Source: Gerris lacustris (Eukaryota > Arthropoda > Insecta > Hemiptera > Gerridae). From it: a stretch of DNA of 64,000 bases. Shown here in pieces: positions 10,748-24,090 of the stretch. Numbering within the stretch: position 1 is the stretch's first letter; each line of letters opens with the position of its first letter. Made by a program: the position numbers and the translations under genes. The DNA is taken from contig OX578280.1 of NCBI GenBank assembly GCA_951217055.1, positions 62,443,633 through 62,507,632 on the forward strand. The letters run 5' to 3'. The notes beneath the pieces were generated by a model, which made no database searches, was not told the DNA's origin, and saw only the letters and a program-made list of their open reading frames with translations.

Positions 10748-12250
10748 TTCATGCTTGCAATCAGTGGCTGTATATTATTACTGTTTTATATCTATTACTA
10801 TCATATTGGTTAATTGAGTAGCCCAATTCATTAATTATAATACTTTATACTTAATTATTTGTTCAGCTTAATATAGAAAATGAAAATGGTTTAATTAAAT
10901 TTAAATAAATTACTTGAAAATGGGTCCTCCCAAAAAATCGCAGGACTTTTTCCAAAATGATTATAAAATGAGGATAAAATTTAACTCCGCCTCCCTTAAT
11001 AGGAATTTCCTCGCCATCCAGAGGAAACATATAGCTAGGCCTCACCTAAAACTAAAACGTAATCCTAAAAACAAACTATGCTACACAAAATACTATTAAC
11101 TATGTAGTAATGGACCGTAAACAATATTCCGTGTATAAGCAATTCCATCTGTAGCCCTCTCAGATGGTACCAAAACTTGTATGAAGGAGCTACTTCTTAC
11201 TACGACGTACACTGGCCGGGGCTAAAGCATGTTTCTGATATCCACACCAACAAAAAATGTTTGGCCCTGGGATTTATTTTTAATGAACTCTGATAATTTA
11301 TAATATATAACCAAGATGGTTTTCTAACGTGAATAGAATATTTAGATACTTATTTCAGATATGCCTTAAAATATTAGAGATATTGCTGGCTATTAAAAAG
11401 TACTTCAGGAGGATATACGAAATCATTAAGGTCATTTAAATCTGTTACATATGCAACTCGTTAAGAGATATTATTACGTACGTCACTTCGTATATTTCAG
11501 ATATAATTTGTTACTCTTTCTTAAGATTGAGGAACCATTTTAAATTTTCAATCAGCGGCTGTATTACTACTATTTTATACCTATTACTATCATATTGGTT
11601 AATTGAATAGGCCATTTCATCAAATATAATACTTTGTACTCCGAGATTCACACCAACAAAAAAATATTTTTGACACTGGGGTTTATTTATTGCCATCGAA
11701 TAAGCTAATTTCAAGGGGAACTTTCAATGCATCATAATTTCCACACCTCTATTTCTTCCGACTTTAAATTTAAAGTTATTCTTGGAATTAATATTACTTC
11801 CTCCGAAGATGGTTTTTTTACTTGAATAAAATATTTAGATATCTTAACTGTGATTAGTTTAGTTCCATTAATAATGAATTGATTAATGAAATTTAAATTT
11901 CTCATTTATATACCTTTAGAACGAATTTTATAATTCAATATTTTTTTATATTTCTGTATACTTGTTTTGAACTATAGAATATAAGCTTAAAAAAAATTGT
12001 TAAAAAGTTAAAATGAAGTTATTTATGAAATTTTAAATTTGTTTGTTCTTTATAAATACTAATTTTTCTCAGAAAAAACGACAAATAAATAGAATAATAA
12101 ATACCCGATTTAATAGCATTAGTTTGTGGTTTAAGCACCCGAATCGAAGTCAAAAATTTAACAAACATTGATCAAATTTACTCTACTTAAGGTAGAACCG
12201 ATTGTCGTAACCGTAGGGTTCATGCTATGAATCGGTGGCTATGTCACAGT
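10748..12250. repeat. Diverged tandem copies of an unnamed element
   Basis: CAATCAGTGGCTGTATATTA plus CTATTACTATCATATTGG at 10758 recurs at 11550 (CAATCAGCGGCTGTATTACT), and a trace (GAATCGGTGGC) is at 12230. CACCAACAAAAAATGTTTGG (11246) recurs as CACCAACAAAAAAATATTT (11650). The block GGTAGAACCGATTGTCGTA at 12190 recurs at 13605. No ORF of note. Confidence 0.5.
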
Positions 12251-12534
12251 GTTAACATATTAGAGTAAATTGTTGCCCCTCTCATGAAATAAATTACATT
12301 ATATTTGATTAGTTTTATTACAGAATAATAATAATAACAATAATAAAGATGGAACCTCAGTTAATTTATTTTATTATTTATTAGTACTCTAAATTAATTA
12401 AACATAAGTAGAAAAGGTCGAGGTGAAATAATAATTACATATATGTATAATTAAGCTACATCATGTAAAAAGAAAACTATGTCGAAATAATTTGACATAT
12501 TAAGGGGCTTCATTATAATCTAGAACACACAAAT

Positions 12535-12985
12535 AACTATAAATTACCCTAAATAAACTAAAACATTCATTTAAATATAGTAAAACAACATTTTAATAAA
12601 GTAAAACATTCATTTAAATATACCAAAACATTTATTTAAATAAAGTAAAACATTCACTTAAATAAACTGAAATATTAACTTAATGTAGAATTTAACAAAC
12701 TATAAATCAGTTCATTCTAGTAATAATAATATGATAATAAAATCAATTTTAAAAAAAGTAAAAAATTAATTTGAATAAACTAAAAAAATCATTTAAATAA
12801 ACTAAAATATTAATTTAAATAAAGTGAAAATTAATTTAAATAAACTAAAATATTCATTTAAATAAAGTGAAAATTTATTTAAATAAAGTAAAATATTCAT
12901 TTAAATAAAGTAAAATATTCATTTAAATAAACTAAAACATTCATTTAAATAAAGTAAAATATTCATTTTAATGAACTAAACATTT
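12535..12985. repeat. AT-rich minisatellite, about 23-bp unit
   Basis: The unit AAAATATTCATTTAAATAAA with variants (CTAAAACATTC, GTAAAACATTC) repeats irregularly some 18 times. Units differ at several positions, so the array is old. Confidence 0.8.
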
Positions 12986-13912
12986 TCATAATATAGAATT
13001 TACCAACCTGTTAAAAACAATTGTAGTAACAATAATATGGTAATAAAATCAAATAAATAAATAGTTAACATAAGAATAAAATTATACCTTAATAAATGTC
13101 GGTAGTATAAGAAAACATGTCGGGAGGTGTGTAGTGCACGACGGCTGTATACGTAACTGACGTCAAGGAGAGTGGGTGAAGAAAGAGAGGGGACATTTTT
13201 GTTTACATCTAGTCTAGGATCCAAAGTGTGTTTACACTATTATATTTATTATCTTTTACCTTTCAAACAACAAACTTAATTATTTATTGTTTGTTTATAT
13301 TTTCTTTATCTTTATACTTGTGTTTAACTATACAAATAAACTATAACAATAAAAACATGATTATTTCTTAAAAACGTAAACATGACTGTATTTACGGAAT
13401 TTTAAATTAGTTTTTCTTTATAAATACTCATTTTTCTCGGCAATAAAGACAGACAATTTGAAAAATAAATACTTATTTTAAAGAGCATTAATGTGGGGTT
13501 CAAAACCCCCAATCTGAAATTAAATCGACCCTTAATTACTTACCCCATAAGAGCTCAAAGTCAAAAAATTTACTAAAAATTAACAAATTTTCTCGATTTA
13601 AGGTAGAACCGTTGGTCGTACGACAAAAAGTCAAGAGACCAAAGTTGTAGATCTTTTAAAATCAGTTACCGCTGGTGCTATCCGCTTTTCGATAGGACTT
13701 ACCGTTTAGCCGCTATAGCTCTTCGAAGAAAACCTTCAATTTGCGTCCCCCGTTTTTATTTTTTTAAGGGGGGTAAAAATAATTTTTTTCGACTTTTCAG
13801 ATTTTTTTAGTCGGTTTGGGCCGATTCTGGACCAAACGCAAAAAAACCGCGAGTCTCTAGGTGGTCTGGAAGTGCCTAAACATTTTTGATAACCCGATCA
13901 GCTGATTAGCCA
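12986..13912. other. AT-rich stretch, partly related to the block at 12060-12250
   Basis: 13430-13640 parallels 12060-12215 (TTTTTCTC, AATAAATAC, GGTAGAACCG, GGTCGTA in order). The open frame at 13000-13224 on the minus strand has no family features. Confidence 0.35.
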
Positions 13913-13913
13913 C

Positions 13914-14366
<453 letters not shown>

Positions 14367-15302
14367 ATTAATTAAGTTATTATACAACTAAAAATCTTAA
14401 GTTAAATGTTTTATTCTAATCTAAATGGAGAGAAAGGTAGGTCTCTATTTAGATTCCTGAAGCGTATGATGATTGGATTTCTAAAAGAAATTGAAGAAGG
14501 TAATAAGGAAATTAAATGAGAGAAAACACCAGCAAGATAAGATACAATAAGCTTAGTCCTGGTACAAACTTACAGCCTTATAGCAGTGAGCAAAGTCTTT
14601 CAACCAAAAAATATCTTTTCAAAGCACTAATTCAGCCTGGCATTTCATTATATAAGCTACTTGATAAAAATATATTTAATTAAGCTATATAACCTTCTTA
14701 AGAGTATAATCTCGTTTAATTAGGTTCTATATCTGTTTTTCTATTTTATATAGACTGAATAGAGGTTTCTTCAGCTAATTAATTCCTAAAAAAAAGCTAA
14801 ATAATTGATTCGTGCTCTTTCAGAAACTACGAGAAACCGAAATCAAACCACTGAAAATTAATTATAATTTACTTTCATGAAAAGAAAGTTATCTGAAAAC
14901 AAATTTTTCATTATATAATTAAAACTCGGTCCGAGAAAACTCATAGCAACAATGTTTTTTCATACATTCACATTTTTTTCTTTTCTATTAAATAAATACA
15001 TAAATAGATTCAATTGCAATAAAATTGTCTGGATATTATCTGAATATTATACTATGTATAATTTATTATCATTGTAAGATAATTTATTTTAGTTGTTGGT
15101 CGAGTTTGTTAAGAAAAAAGCAGATTTCACTAAAGAGACGACGATAAATATATTAATGAATCAATAATTCAGACAAAATAAATCACAAGAAATGTTCAAT
15201 AAAATTACAATCATTTATATATTCGAGTCATAAATTGTACAATGAGTTATCACAGCGAACAATAAGTCGCTATATTTTTAAAATGTGTGAGTAGGTACCA
15301 TA

Positions 15303-15874
15303 AAGGGAGGAGCGCGGCAGACTTATGAATTTGAAGAGAGGATTGCTCCCTTCCTATAGGTCCTAGACGGTTGAGAGTAGGGTCGTTTGAAAGAGGGGGA
15401 CGGGAAGTTTATGTTCCACGCGGATTCAGTCGCTAAAATGGAGTGGTCCGTTCAAAATTTTTGCAAGACAGATTTTTGAGATTTCCCGGGCGTCTCATCT
15501 CTTTAAGAGGCGATTAAAACTGGCCAGCAATATCGCCTGATATGGCTCCTTGTGATTTTTTTTCTGTGGGGATACCTTAAATCCTTGGTGTACAGCGATC
15601 GTCCCAGAACCCTGGAAGCCCTCAAGAACAACATTCGAGCCAAAATTGCCGAAATTCCTGTGGAAATGCTCGAAAGAGTGCACAAAAACTTCGAAAAAAG
15701 GCTTAATCAGTGTTTGGTGTGTGAGGGGAACCACTTATCCGATACTTTGTTTAAATCTAGGGTAATTTAAATTTCCCATGTTATTAAATCAGGAAAAAAG
15801 TAAAAAAAAATTTTTTGTAACAATCTGTGTTTTATTACATTTTCAAATTCATACGTCTGCCGCGCTCCACCCTG
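15303..15874 (+). mobile_element. Decayed mariner-like element with TA duplication
   Basis: Ends are inverted repeats of about 30 bp built on GGAGCGCGGCAGAC and (A)TGAATTTGAA, starting AAGGG/CAGGG, and flanked by TA on both sides (15301-15302, 15875-15876). At 572 bp it is far below the roughly 1.3 kb of a full mariner, so most of the transposase is deleted. Confidence 0.85.
15486..15770 (+). pseudogene. Mariner-type transposase, C-terminal remnant
   Basis: The reading SPDMAPCDFF at about 15546 continues, after a +1 shift inside the T8 run at 15556-15563, as LWGYLKSLVY, SDRPRTLEALKNNIRAKIAE and IPVEMLERVHKNFEKRL. This is the third catalytic Asp region and tail of Tc1/mariner-like transposases (family pattern PDLxPxDFFLWGYLK). 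The frameshift and absence of the N-terminal and first two catalytic acidic residues make it non-functional. Confidence 0.85.
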
Positions 15875-16814
15875 TATAAGCCAAATTTCAAAGTTATAGC
15901 CGGTAAAACAGAAAGGTATAGCCGTGAGAACAGGCGACAGACGGACGGACTGACAGACATGCAGAAAAATTTAAGGGTCCTTGATTTTGCTTACGAACCT
16001 TGACTTAATACTTACGTAGGTACATCTAGTATACAATACAATTACAAACAAATTTTAATGTTTAAAACCACCAATACATTAATGGTATGCGGGTTGAAGT
16101 TAACTGTTGGAACTCGAAATTATGCTCATTTTTGCGATATTAAGGTTGTTTTTAGACGAATACGTATTGTTATGTTTCATCAAGAATTCTTAACAATTGA
16201 ATTGTATGTTGAAAAATAATCAATTTGTATAATATGATAAAAAAAATAGTATACATATTATGACTTATCATGTTTTAAACATGATTCTAAATCATGAATC
16301 ATTTTCAGCTCAGAGGAAAAACAGAATGTGTTTACCATTAGATAAATGCGAAATACGAGATGGAAAGGAGAGGGGGAAAAAGAATAATATTCTCATGAGA
16401 CTCATATTTTTAACTTGTTTGAGCACGGTAACTCAAAATATTTTTCAGTTTCAACAAGGAACGTAAATATTACTCAAAATAAGTTTACTATTCAGTTCCA
16501 CTTTTTTCCAGTTCTTAGAACATTACATATTTATGATAGAAATGTTACAGATAACGTCAAAGTCTTGTTCTATTATATTTTAAGAGAAAATAAGAAGAAA
16601 GAAAGAATACTTGTTATATTTCGAGTATATATAATATATAAGCTTATTCATAACTATTTCATTATGTTGATACATCAATTTGTTTAACGCCTTCTGATGT
16701 CGGTACCTGTGAAGACCATATTCTCATGCTTTTGTAAACAGGGAATTCGCAAACAATGTAGAATATACAAGAGAAAAAAAAAAATTTCAAATAATAATAA
16801 TTATGTAAAAATAA

Positions 16815-17551
16815 TTACAAGATAAAAAGAACTTTTTATACACTACGTTAATAAATTTTCTGTTGAATCAAATGTAATGTTGATAGTATAATAATTGCCA
16901 TCGTTATAATATAATGTTAGTGAAAAAAAATAGTTCCGAATTTATTTACTTCACATAAATGACAACCATCTAGAGAGCTGATCTTAAACCTATAAAAGGA
17001 CAAATCTTTGTACAACGGATCTCGCCAACACCGAATCTAAACCGTGCATTGATATGCCCTCGTGTAGGGACAGTAAGAGAAGAAAAAGAAAAATGTGTAC
17101 AAGTAAAGACGTACAGATGCATAAAAATTAAACCGATACCTAGGACACAAGTGTAAACAAACCTGGTTGTCACACGTCAATTAATTTATTTCTTTGTTTA
17201 CTTTTCCTTTTTCGCTGTCATTCAATGTTAATCTCTTTAATAAAAAATCACAAATTTGAAACTCGTCTAAATTAAGATTGTACATAAATATGGGACATGT
17301 CAAAACAAATAAAAACTTGCGGATTTTTTCCGAACTAACTTTCCATACAGCAAAATTTGCTGAAAACTAATTAAATTCTGCTGAAAGATGACTGAAGTAT
17401 TAAAATATTGCATTGTCATCGTTTTCTGAGCTATTCTAAAAGTTTCAAATGTCTAGCGTCTTACTCGAAAAGTTAGGTAAAAATCGATTGACAGATTTGT
17501 ACTGGACAAACAAACAAACATGAAAGCAAGCTAATAAAAACGTAGTAAAAT
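16815..17551. repeat. Family B copy 1
   Basis: This 0.73-kb block runs from GATAAAAAGAACTTTTTATA to ATAAAAACGTAGTAAAA and is nearly identical to 32997-33732. It contains a minus-strand open frame of 67 codons (16970-17173, start MTTRFVYTCVLGIGLIF) that is conserved in copy 2 but frameshifted in copy 3. I do not recognise the peptide. Weak inverted ends (ACTACGTT/AACGTAGT) suggest a DNA element. Confidence 0.75.
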
Positions 17552-17607
17552 GGGACTCACTTATAAATATGCATATGGCGGCAATCTTGAATCACAATGG
17601 CAGATAG

Positions 17608-18035
17608 GAGCTTACCGCTTACCGAGCTAACCGAAGGTAACAGAAGCTATGTGTTCGTTGTGAAGAACGAAAATATTTTATATCTCTGATTTCAAAAATT
17701 CCAAAACAGAAATCTTTTTCAGACATCAGGGAACATTTTTGGTTCCGTGTCTGTCTGTCTGTCAGTCGATCTGTCTCTCAATTTTTTCGAACCAACATAT
17801 CTAAAAAACTACCCGTCCGATTTTAATGAAATTTGTATGGTAGGTTATAATTAACTCATTGTTTGTCCCATATAAGTTATAATCTTCTACAAGCGCACAA
17901 ACGTAATTTTATTTACAGCAATAGCTTCAAATGTACTTATCTGATTTGTATGAAACTTTTATAGGCTATCGGAAGCAACCGCAAATAGCCCCATAGATAC
18001 TTGTTAACCATATGCGCTCTTTAACTATTTTTACA
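17608..18035 (+). repeat. Family A copy
   Basis: Starts at the hairpin end (TTACCGAGCTAACCGAAGG, AACAGAAGCTATGTG), then TTTTTGGTTCCGTGTCTGTC, GAACCAACATATC, GTCCGATTTTAATGAAATTT. It stops in the middle of the family before the second end. Confidence 0.75.
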
Positions 18036-19078
18036 AGCGGGGTTTGTTATATAAGAAACAAACTTACAAATTTCAAGGTTCAAGTGTATTTGGTTATGTC
18101 GACTTTTGAATTTAAATGGCCACCGAATAGATTTAATATGGCTGTTTTGTTTGTAAAAATATTTCTTAGTGAACACCTACTAGCGGGTAAGAGGAACCTC
18201 CCAGCAAAATTTGATATCTATATGTTAAATCGTGATAAAAATAATTTATATTTTTAATACATAGGTATTAAAATTAAAAAAATACTTAAGTTTATTTAGT
18301 ATTAATTTCTATTAAAATATAAAATAAAAAGAAAAAAAGAAATAATACTTTTCCGATTCAACTGTTCAGTTTCATACGCTGGAAGTTATTTAAATAAGGA
18401 TGGAAAACCATTTACCTCGTGTTTTAGTAAATAAAAAACTAAATTAAAAGCTTTTTCGAGTTTTAATATTTATTAATATTAATTCTTTGATTGTTTGATA
18501 TAGACTGAGGGGAGGCTCTAAAAGGGTAGGGGCGCTAAAAAGCAGAGGGAAGCGAGAATTGGCTATATAATATATATAAAAATGTAGAGATATTTATCTA
18601 CCTCGATATTTTTTAATTCAATCATTGACCTAAACAAATATAACACCTCTCAAGAAGGTACAATTTGGCCTGTACTGATATAGATATCGCAAACTCTTAG
18701 TTTGAACAGGATAGGGTAAAACTGAAGAATATGAGGAGGTCTGCAGATAAAATGGCGGACCTCACTCCAACGTATTTTTTGTGACAAAGGGATATCAACT
18801 CTCCTACGCACAAATCATACATATATATAATTTATCAAAAGTTTAAACCATACAAATGTGCCGTTTGACAAAGGAATATTATCTCTCAAGTGTTTATAAT
18901 TAAGCTAAGTTGTGCCGCCAAGCTATTCTCGACCGTATCATCTCCTTCAGTTGAGCCCAGGATAGAAATATTTCGAAGGTATGATTTTGATGAAGTTGTG
19001 CATTTCTTTGTGCAATCAGGTAGGTATAAATAAAATTCGCATCTAAGCCAGGAGATTCTGAACTCGACATAGTAAAGT

Positions 19079-20398
19079 AGGCCCTAGACTCTAGACGGTC
19101 AAACATTTTGATCAAAAGGTTACGTCAAAGCATGATTGACTGTCTAGGAATCTGTTTGACGCTTGATCTAATCATTGACAGTGATTGACGAGAAGTTTAA
19201 TTTAAACAAATGATTGAAGAGGGCGCTTAACCATCAAGGGGGGTTTTGATCAATCTTTCCTTCAGCCAGTTAAGTTCCCACATGATTTTCATGTCTTCCA
19301 AATCCATGCAAGAAGCTAGATAACTTAATGTGATGGAATTTCTCTGAGTTGCAGGAATCGCTTTAAGCACAGTAATGTCGTTTTAGTCGATTTTGAGTCC
19401 CACTAACTCCAATAATGAATTAGAACTCTCATTTATTTCATTTTTGGTACATTCTAAGAAAGTTTTTGCAGTTTTCTTGTTCCGTTTTGCTCAGAACGTT
19501 GAGTAAATGTTCATGAGTGAAGCAGTTTCTCAATTTATCCCACTTCTTTGACCATCATTGTTTCCCCTTCCAATCCGGTATTTTCCGCTTGAGAGCTACT
19601 AAAAGTCAAGACATGGAACAATAAATCTGTATTGGAAAACATTGTTTTAATGGTTGGTATGTACACACTATATTTGATATGCCACGAAAACGTAGCTACA
19701 CAAAAAAAGCACAAGTTCACTATTAATTCATAAAGGTCTCGCAAAAGGAATACTTCCATTACAGAAGCCCCACTTCGAATGACTTTTGATCAAAAGATTT
19801 AAGAGTCGATTGATGCGCGCGTCAATCGATTGACTCAATCATTACATCAATCGATTGACTCAATCTTTACATAAAAAAGATTGACTTAATCTTTACATCA
19901 ATCGATTGACTCAATCTTTACATCAATCGATTGACTCATTCTTTACATCAATCGATTGACTCAATCTTTACATCAATCGATTGACTCAATCTTTACATCA
20001 ATCGATTGACTCAATCTTTACATCAATCGATTGACTCAATCTTTACATCAATCGATTGACTCAATCTTTACATAAAAAAGATTGACTTAATCTTTACATC
20101 AATCGATTGACTCAATCTTTACATCAATCGATTGACTCATTCTTTACATCAATCGATTGACTCAATCTTTACATCAATCGATTGACTCATTCTTTACATC
20201 AATCGATTGACTTAATCTTTACAACAATCGATTGACTCAATCTTTACATCAATCGATTGACTCAATCTTTACATCAATCGATTGACTCAGTCTTTACATC
20301 AATCGATTGACTCAATCTTTACATCAATCGATTGACTCAATATTTACATCAATCGATTGAATCAGTCTTTACATCAATCGATTGACCATCTAGGGCCC
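19079..20398. mobile_element. TIR element containing a 25-bp satellite
   Basis: GGCCCTAGA...GGTCAA at 19080 and its inverted partner (ATTGACCATCTAGGGCC) at 20382-20397 bracket about 1.3 kb. Between 19250 and 19780 the minus strand has eroded coding-like stretches (AIPATQRNSITLSYLASC is readable near 19330), loosely like a PIF/Harbinger transposase; this is tentative. No target duplication could be fixed. Confidence 0.5.
19823..20387. repeat. 25-bp tandem array built around ATCGAT
   Basis: About 22 units of CATCAATCGATTGACTCAAT plus CTTTA. Each unit holds the palindrome TCAATCGATTGA. Most variants are single changes (CATTC, CAGTC). Two copies of a variant unit (AAAAAAGATTGACTTAAT) lie 200 bp apart, so eight units form a higher-order repeat. 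Confidence 0.95.
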
Positions 20399-20465
20399 CT
20401 TTTAATGATTTGTGATAATATCTTTAGAATTAGAAATTGAATTTTAATTTTATATAACTACTATT

Positions 20466-20545
20466 GTTTCCGAGCTTACCGAAGATAACGGAAGCATATT
20501 ATGATCGTTCCGAAGAACGAAAATTTGCTATATTTCTAAGAGGAA
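20466..20545 (+). repeat. Family A end fragment
   Basis: CGAGCTTACCGAAGATAACG and the following GAAGAACGAAAATTTGC match the first 80 bp of family A. Confidence 0.6.
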
Positions 20546-21148
20546 TAAAACAGATAGAACAAAATGATAAATTATCAGCCAAGCATGGCAAACGACAAAT
20601 CTTTCATTATAATTTATTTTAATTTCTATTTGTATTGATCCTTTACAAAATTAATAGTATTGATAACAAAACTATTACTGATCGAGCACAAACCATTAAT
20701 TAATTGGCATGAATTGTCATCTATGAATGAATCAGTGTTATAAATGTTAGATAATTGACCAAACAAAATTGAACTTTAAGATAATGTGGTCAGCAGTTGG
20801 GGTACCGAATCACACGGGCTCACATAGTCATCACTATTCCCTCTTATCTCTCTTATCAATCTCATCAATAATGCACGCGTCTTAATTTAACTATGTCATC
20901 TTATCTTTCATGTTTTTTTAATATTCAATGTAGTTTTTCTCATTATGAAATAAAAATCATTTGTCTAGATAGAATTTCAAAAACCATATGATGTTCCTAA
21001 TAAAGTTTCTAGGTTAATAATTGATAATACTTATAAGTAATAGATTTGTAAAAGTTTTAAACAGGTGACATCAGAGGACTTAACTTCACAATTTTACACT
21101 CATAGGACCTTAAAAGTGTAAATAATAAAAATAAATAATTTAAAGAAA

Positions 21149-21730
21149 AAATAGACTGCCAATTAGTGTGGTACATGGCTTCCTCGCATCCTATCACATA
21201 GTTTATTGTTATATTAACATTAACATTATTGTTATATTACTTTATTGTTATATTGTTTATTTTGTAAAAACTATTAATAGTTTTAGCGATCTTTAACACT
21301 TCATAGCGGTGCCGCTGGTGGTTTTACTAAAAAATTGTATTTGAAAAAAATGTTTGTCTTATTGAATAGATAACGATAGATTTCTTTCCCGACCTAAAAT
21401 TCCAATTTTAAATTTAAAGTTCACGTTTAAGCGAGCGTTGATCGTGAAAGCTTTGACGAATAACGTTGTCCAACGAACTCTTCTTGGGCATTTGTAAAAT
21501 GAATATGTCTATCAAATTTCATCAAAATCGGTCGACATGTACTCAAGTTATCGTCACACGTTTCATAATTCGCGGACACACAGACCGGCAGACAGACACG
21601 AGACCAAAAATGTTCCCTGATGTCTGAAGCGGATTTCTGTCTTGGAATTTTTAAAATCGGAGAAATAAAAGTTTTTCGTTCTCAAAAGTGAACACAATGC
21701 TTCCGTTACCTTCGATAAGCTCGGAAGCAA
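21149..21730 (-). mobile_element. Family A, subfamily 2, full-length copy
   Basis: One end is AAATAGACTGCCAATTAGTG, the other the hairpin GCTTCCGTTACCTTCG... CTCGGAAGC. The interior differs from subfamily 1 (AACGCTTGG/GGATAACG region) and is shared with 49578-50147. No ORF. Confidence 0.8.
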
Positions 21731-21799
21731 TAATAATAATCAGTTAAAATATAAATTAGATTAAGGTTTTTCATGATTAAGTACTAAAAAATTGGTACA

Positions 21800-21906
21800 T
21801 CTTTAGATTGTTACTCCCCTTATAAAAAAACAGAGGGAGTAACAATCTAAAGAAGGTGTGAGGAATGTTCTTCTTTAGACTATTACTCCCCTTATAAAAA
21901 CTGAAG
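21800..21906. repeat. Short inverted repeat plus a third arm
   Basis: TCTTTAGATTGTTACTCCC (21800) pairs with GGGAGTAACAATCTAAAGA (to 21853). A third arm, TCTTTAGACTATTACTCCCC, follows at about 21872, suggesting a small foldback that has been partly duplicated. Confidence 0.6.
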
Positions 21907-22449
21907 TGGGATATTCCTTTGTCCCAAATACATTGGACCAAACTACCCTTTTTCTTAATAGTAGTTATTTAGGCAAAGTCATTTATATTCTAAAACAACA
22001 TAGTGGGAGTACCAATGTAAAAGAAGTCCCTCAATTAACATTATTATTGTAACGAGATTGATTTGTTGGCTAAACCTAGGACCTTTATAATTTCCTGTTT
22101 TTGTCTGTCTGACTGTCGTTAAAACACCTGTATTCAAAGTATTTCAAGTACATAACGCAAAAATGTGATATTTAGAGTTATTTTAGGTGCAATAACCTAA
22201 GCGAAGGAAAAATATAGGCCCTTTAAAAATCTCATCCCAAAATCAAGAGTATTTTTTTAACAATCAACAAAATAAGCATTTAAAAAATTACAACTAACTT
22301 GGTCACAATAAAAAAAAGAATTAATCTTTTCACCTGTATCTTTAAATGTACTCATAGCTAATTTTAAATAACAAATTTAATAAAAATTAAGATGAATTCT
22401 TACTTAAAAGTAAATATATAATGTTAATAAAGACAATTTTGCTGATGCG

Positions 22450-22710
22450 AGAGAAGTAGCAATGTGCATGCGCAAAGATAAATTAAAATGAAACCTCCTG
22501 AGCTAATTTTGACCACCATATAAATATCATTAAAATCGTATAAGAAGTTCAAAAGATATTGTAATTCAAAAAAAGTGTGACACTAAAAATATTCCCTGAT
22601 GTCTGATTCGCAGTTCTGTCTTAAGGAATGTTGTATTTGAAGACGTAAATATTTGTTTAGAGTAATCTTAATACTACCGTTACCTTCGGCAGGCTTGGAA
22701 ACAATGATTT
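22450..22710 (-). repeat. Worn family A copy
   Basis: TATTCCCTGATGTCTGATTC and CCGTTACCTTCGGCAGGC give the family order at lower similarity than other copies. Confidence 0.55.
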
Positions 22711-22757
22711 TATCAGAACAACTAAAAATAATCGGAGAGAATTTCTAATTTTAACTA

Positions 22758-23379
22758 CAGTAGAACCTCGCTTAAATGACCCTCAATAACACGATAACCA
22801 CAATTACAAGTGCAATTTTCAAATCCCCTTGAGATTGCCATAACACAATGTTAAATTAACCTCTATAACGCGACTATTATTATCCAAACAACCTCAATAA
22901 CACGGATTTTTTCCAATTCATAACGTAACTTAGAACCTCTATAACAAGTCGTTTTGAGAAGTCAACCTCTATAACGCGACTCAATACAGGAATGGGTCGA
23001 CCTTGACCAAGTCTAGACTTTAAAACCCCTTATTTGAACCCGATAGTGATTCCATTAACCTCTATAACGCGACTATTATTATCCAAACAACCACAATAAC
23101 AAGGATTTTTTCCAATTCACAACGTAACTTAGAACCTCTATAACAAGTCGTTTTGAGAAGTCAACCTCTATAACGCGACTCTATACTGGAATGGGTCGAC
23201 CTTGAACAAGTCTAGACTTGAAAACCCCTTACTTTAACCCGTTAGTGATTCCATTAACCTCTATAACACGACTGACAGCCAAAATAACCTTGATAACACG
23301 ACCCTCAACAAAAAGAGCACCTCGACAACAAGACTGTTTCCCTAATCCCCTTGAGACACTTCTTATCGAGGTTCTACTG
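22758..23379. mobile_element. Family E: pogo/Tigger-like MITE
   Basis: Ends CAGTAGAACCTCG and CGAGGTTCTACTG are inverted and flanked by TA (22756-22757, 23380-23381), as in pogo/Tigger elements. The 622-bp body has two tandem 199-bp units (22855 and 23054) and the start of a third (23253). The tri-nucleotide theme CTCTATAACGCGAC recurs throughout. No ORF. Confidence 0.85.
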
Positions 23380-24090
23380 TATTTGTTTTAGCATGTCATC
23401 TAACAATAATCTCTTCAAGGTGTATTATGTCCTTAATAATATAATTTAAGTTCCAGCAATCTCTTATAATATAAACTATTATGTTTGTTTCCTAATATAA
23501 TAATTTATTCTAGACTTATCCAAGTTTTAAAGGTTACTTTATTTATTAGTTTATTTTTATTTTAACTTTTTTTGCATTTTAATTTAGTACAATTGTTTTT
23601 CTTTAATAACTCACTAAACTTAGTTCGGTGAATTAAGTTTATTATTTGTTAAAAAAAAGGCCGGCTTTCTAAAACAAAAGTTATTTTAGATAAAAAAATA
23701 ATTGCCTTATTCCAGCATAAAATGAAATAAACTTTTAATGATTCAAAACTTATTCTTTTGTTAATTAAAACTTAAGGAATATAAATCTTATCGTTTAAAG
23801 TACAATATAATTTTAACGTGTCAAAAGCACATGTGTGTTAATTATATAATTTTAAAGTTTTCTTGGAAACGTCTTAAAGATTTTTTTATTTTCTTTTTTT
23901 TATGTGAAATTCTATTATTCAATATGAATATAATTTTTAATAATTTCTTTAATAATAATTCTTCTTCCTCTTTCACTTACCAAAAAAGTATTTTTTCTAA
24001 AATATTGCATGTGTTTAACTGGTGATTGAATATATTATACATACTTATTTAGATATTATAACCTCACGCTTTATATTATACTTTACTTAT

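Larger units (their letters stand above)
15262..15998 (-). mobile_element. Family D copy split by a mariner-like element
   Basis: The left fragment has GCTATATTTTTAAAATGTG and GAGTAGGTAC. The right fragment resumes with GCCAAATTTCAAAGTTATAG, ACGGACGGACTGACAGACA and AAGGGTCCTTGATTTTGC. Both match the family D copy at the window start, in order. The 572-bp mariner-like element lies between them. Confidence 0.65.

Noticed and set aside
15552..15770. Functional mariner transposase
   Set aside because: It is 72 codons long, frameshifted in a T run, and lacks two of the three catalytic acidic residues.
19823..20387. CRISPR-like regular array
   Set aside because: Units are contiguous and identical, with no unique spacers; the setting is eukaryotic.
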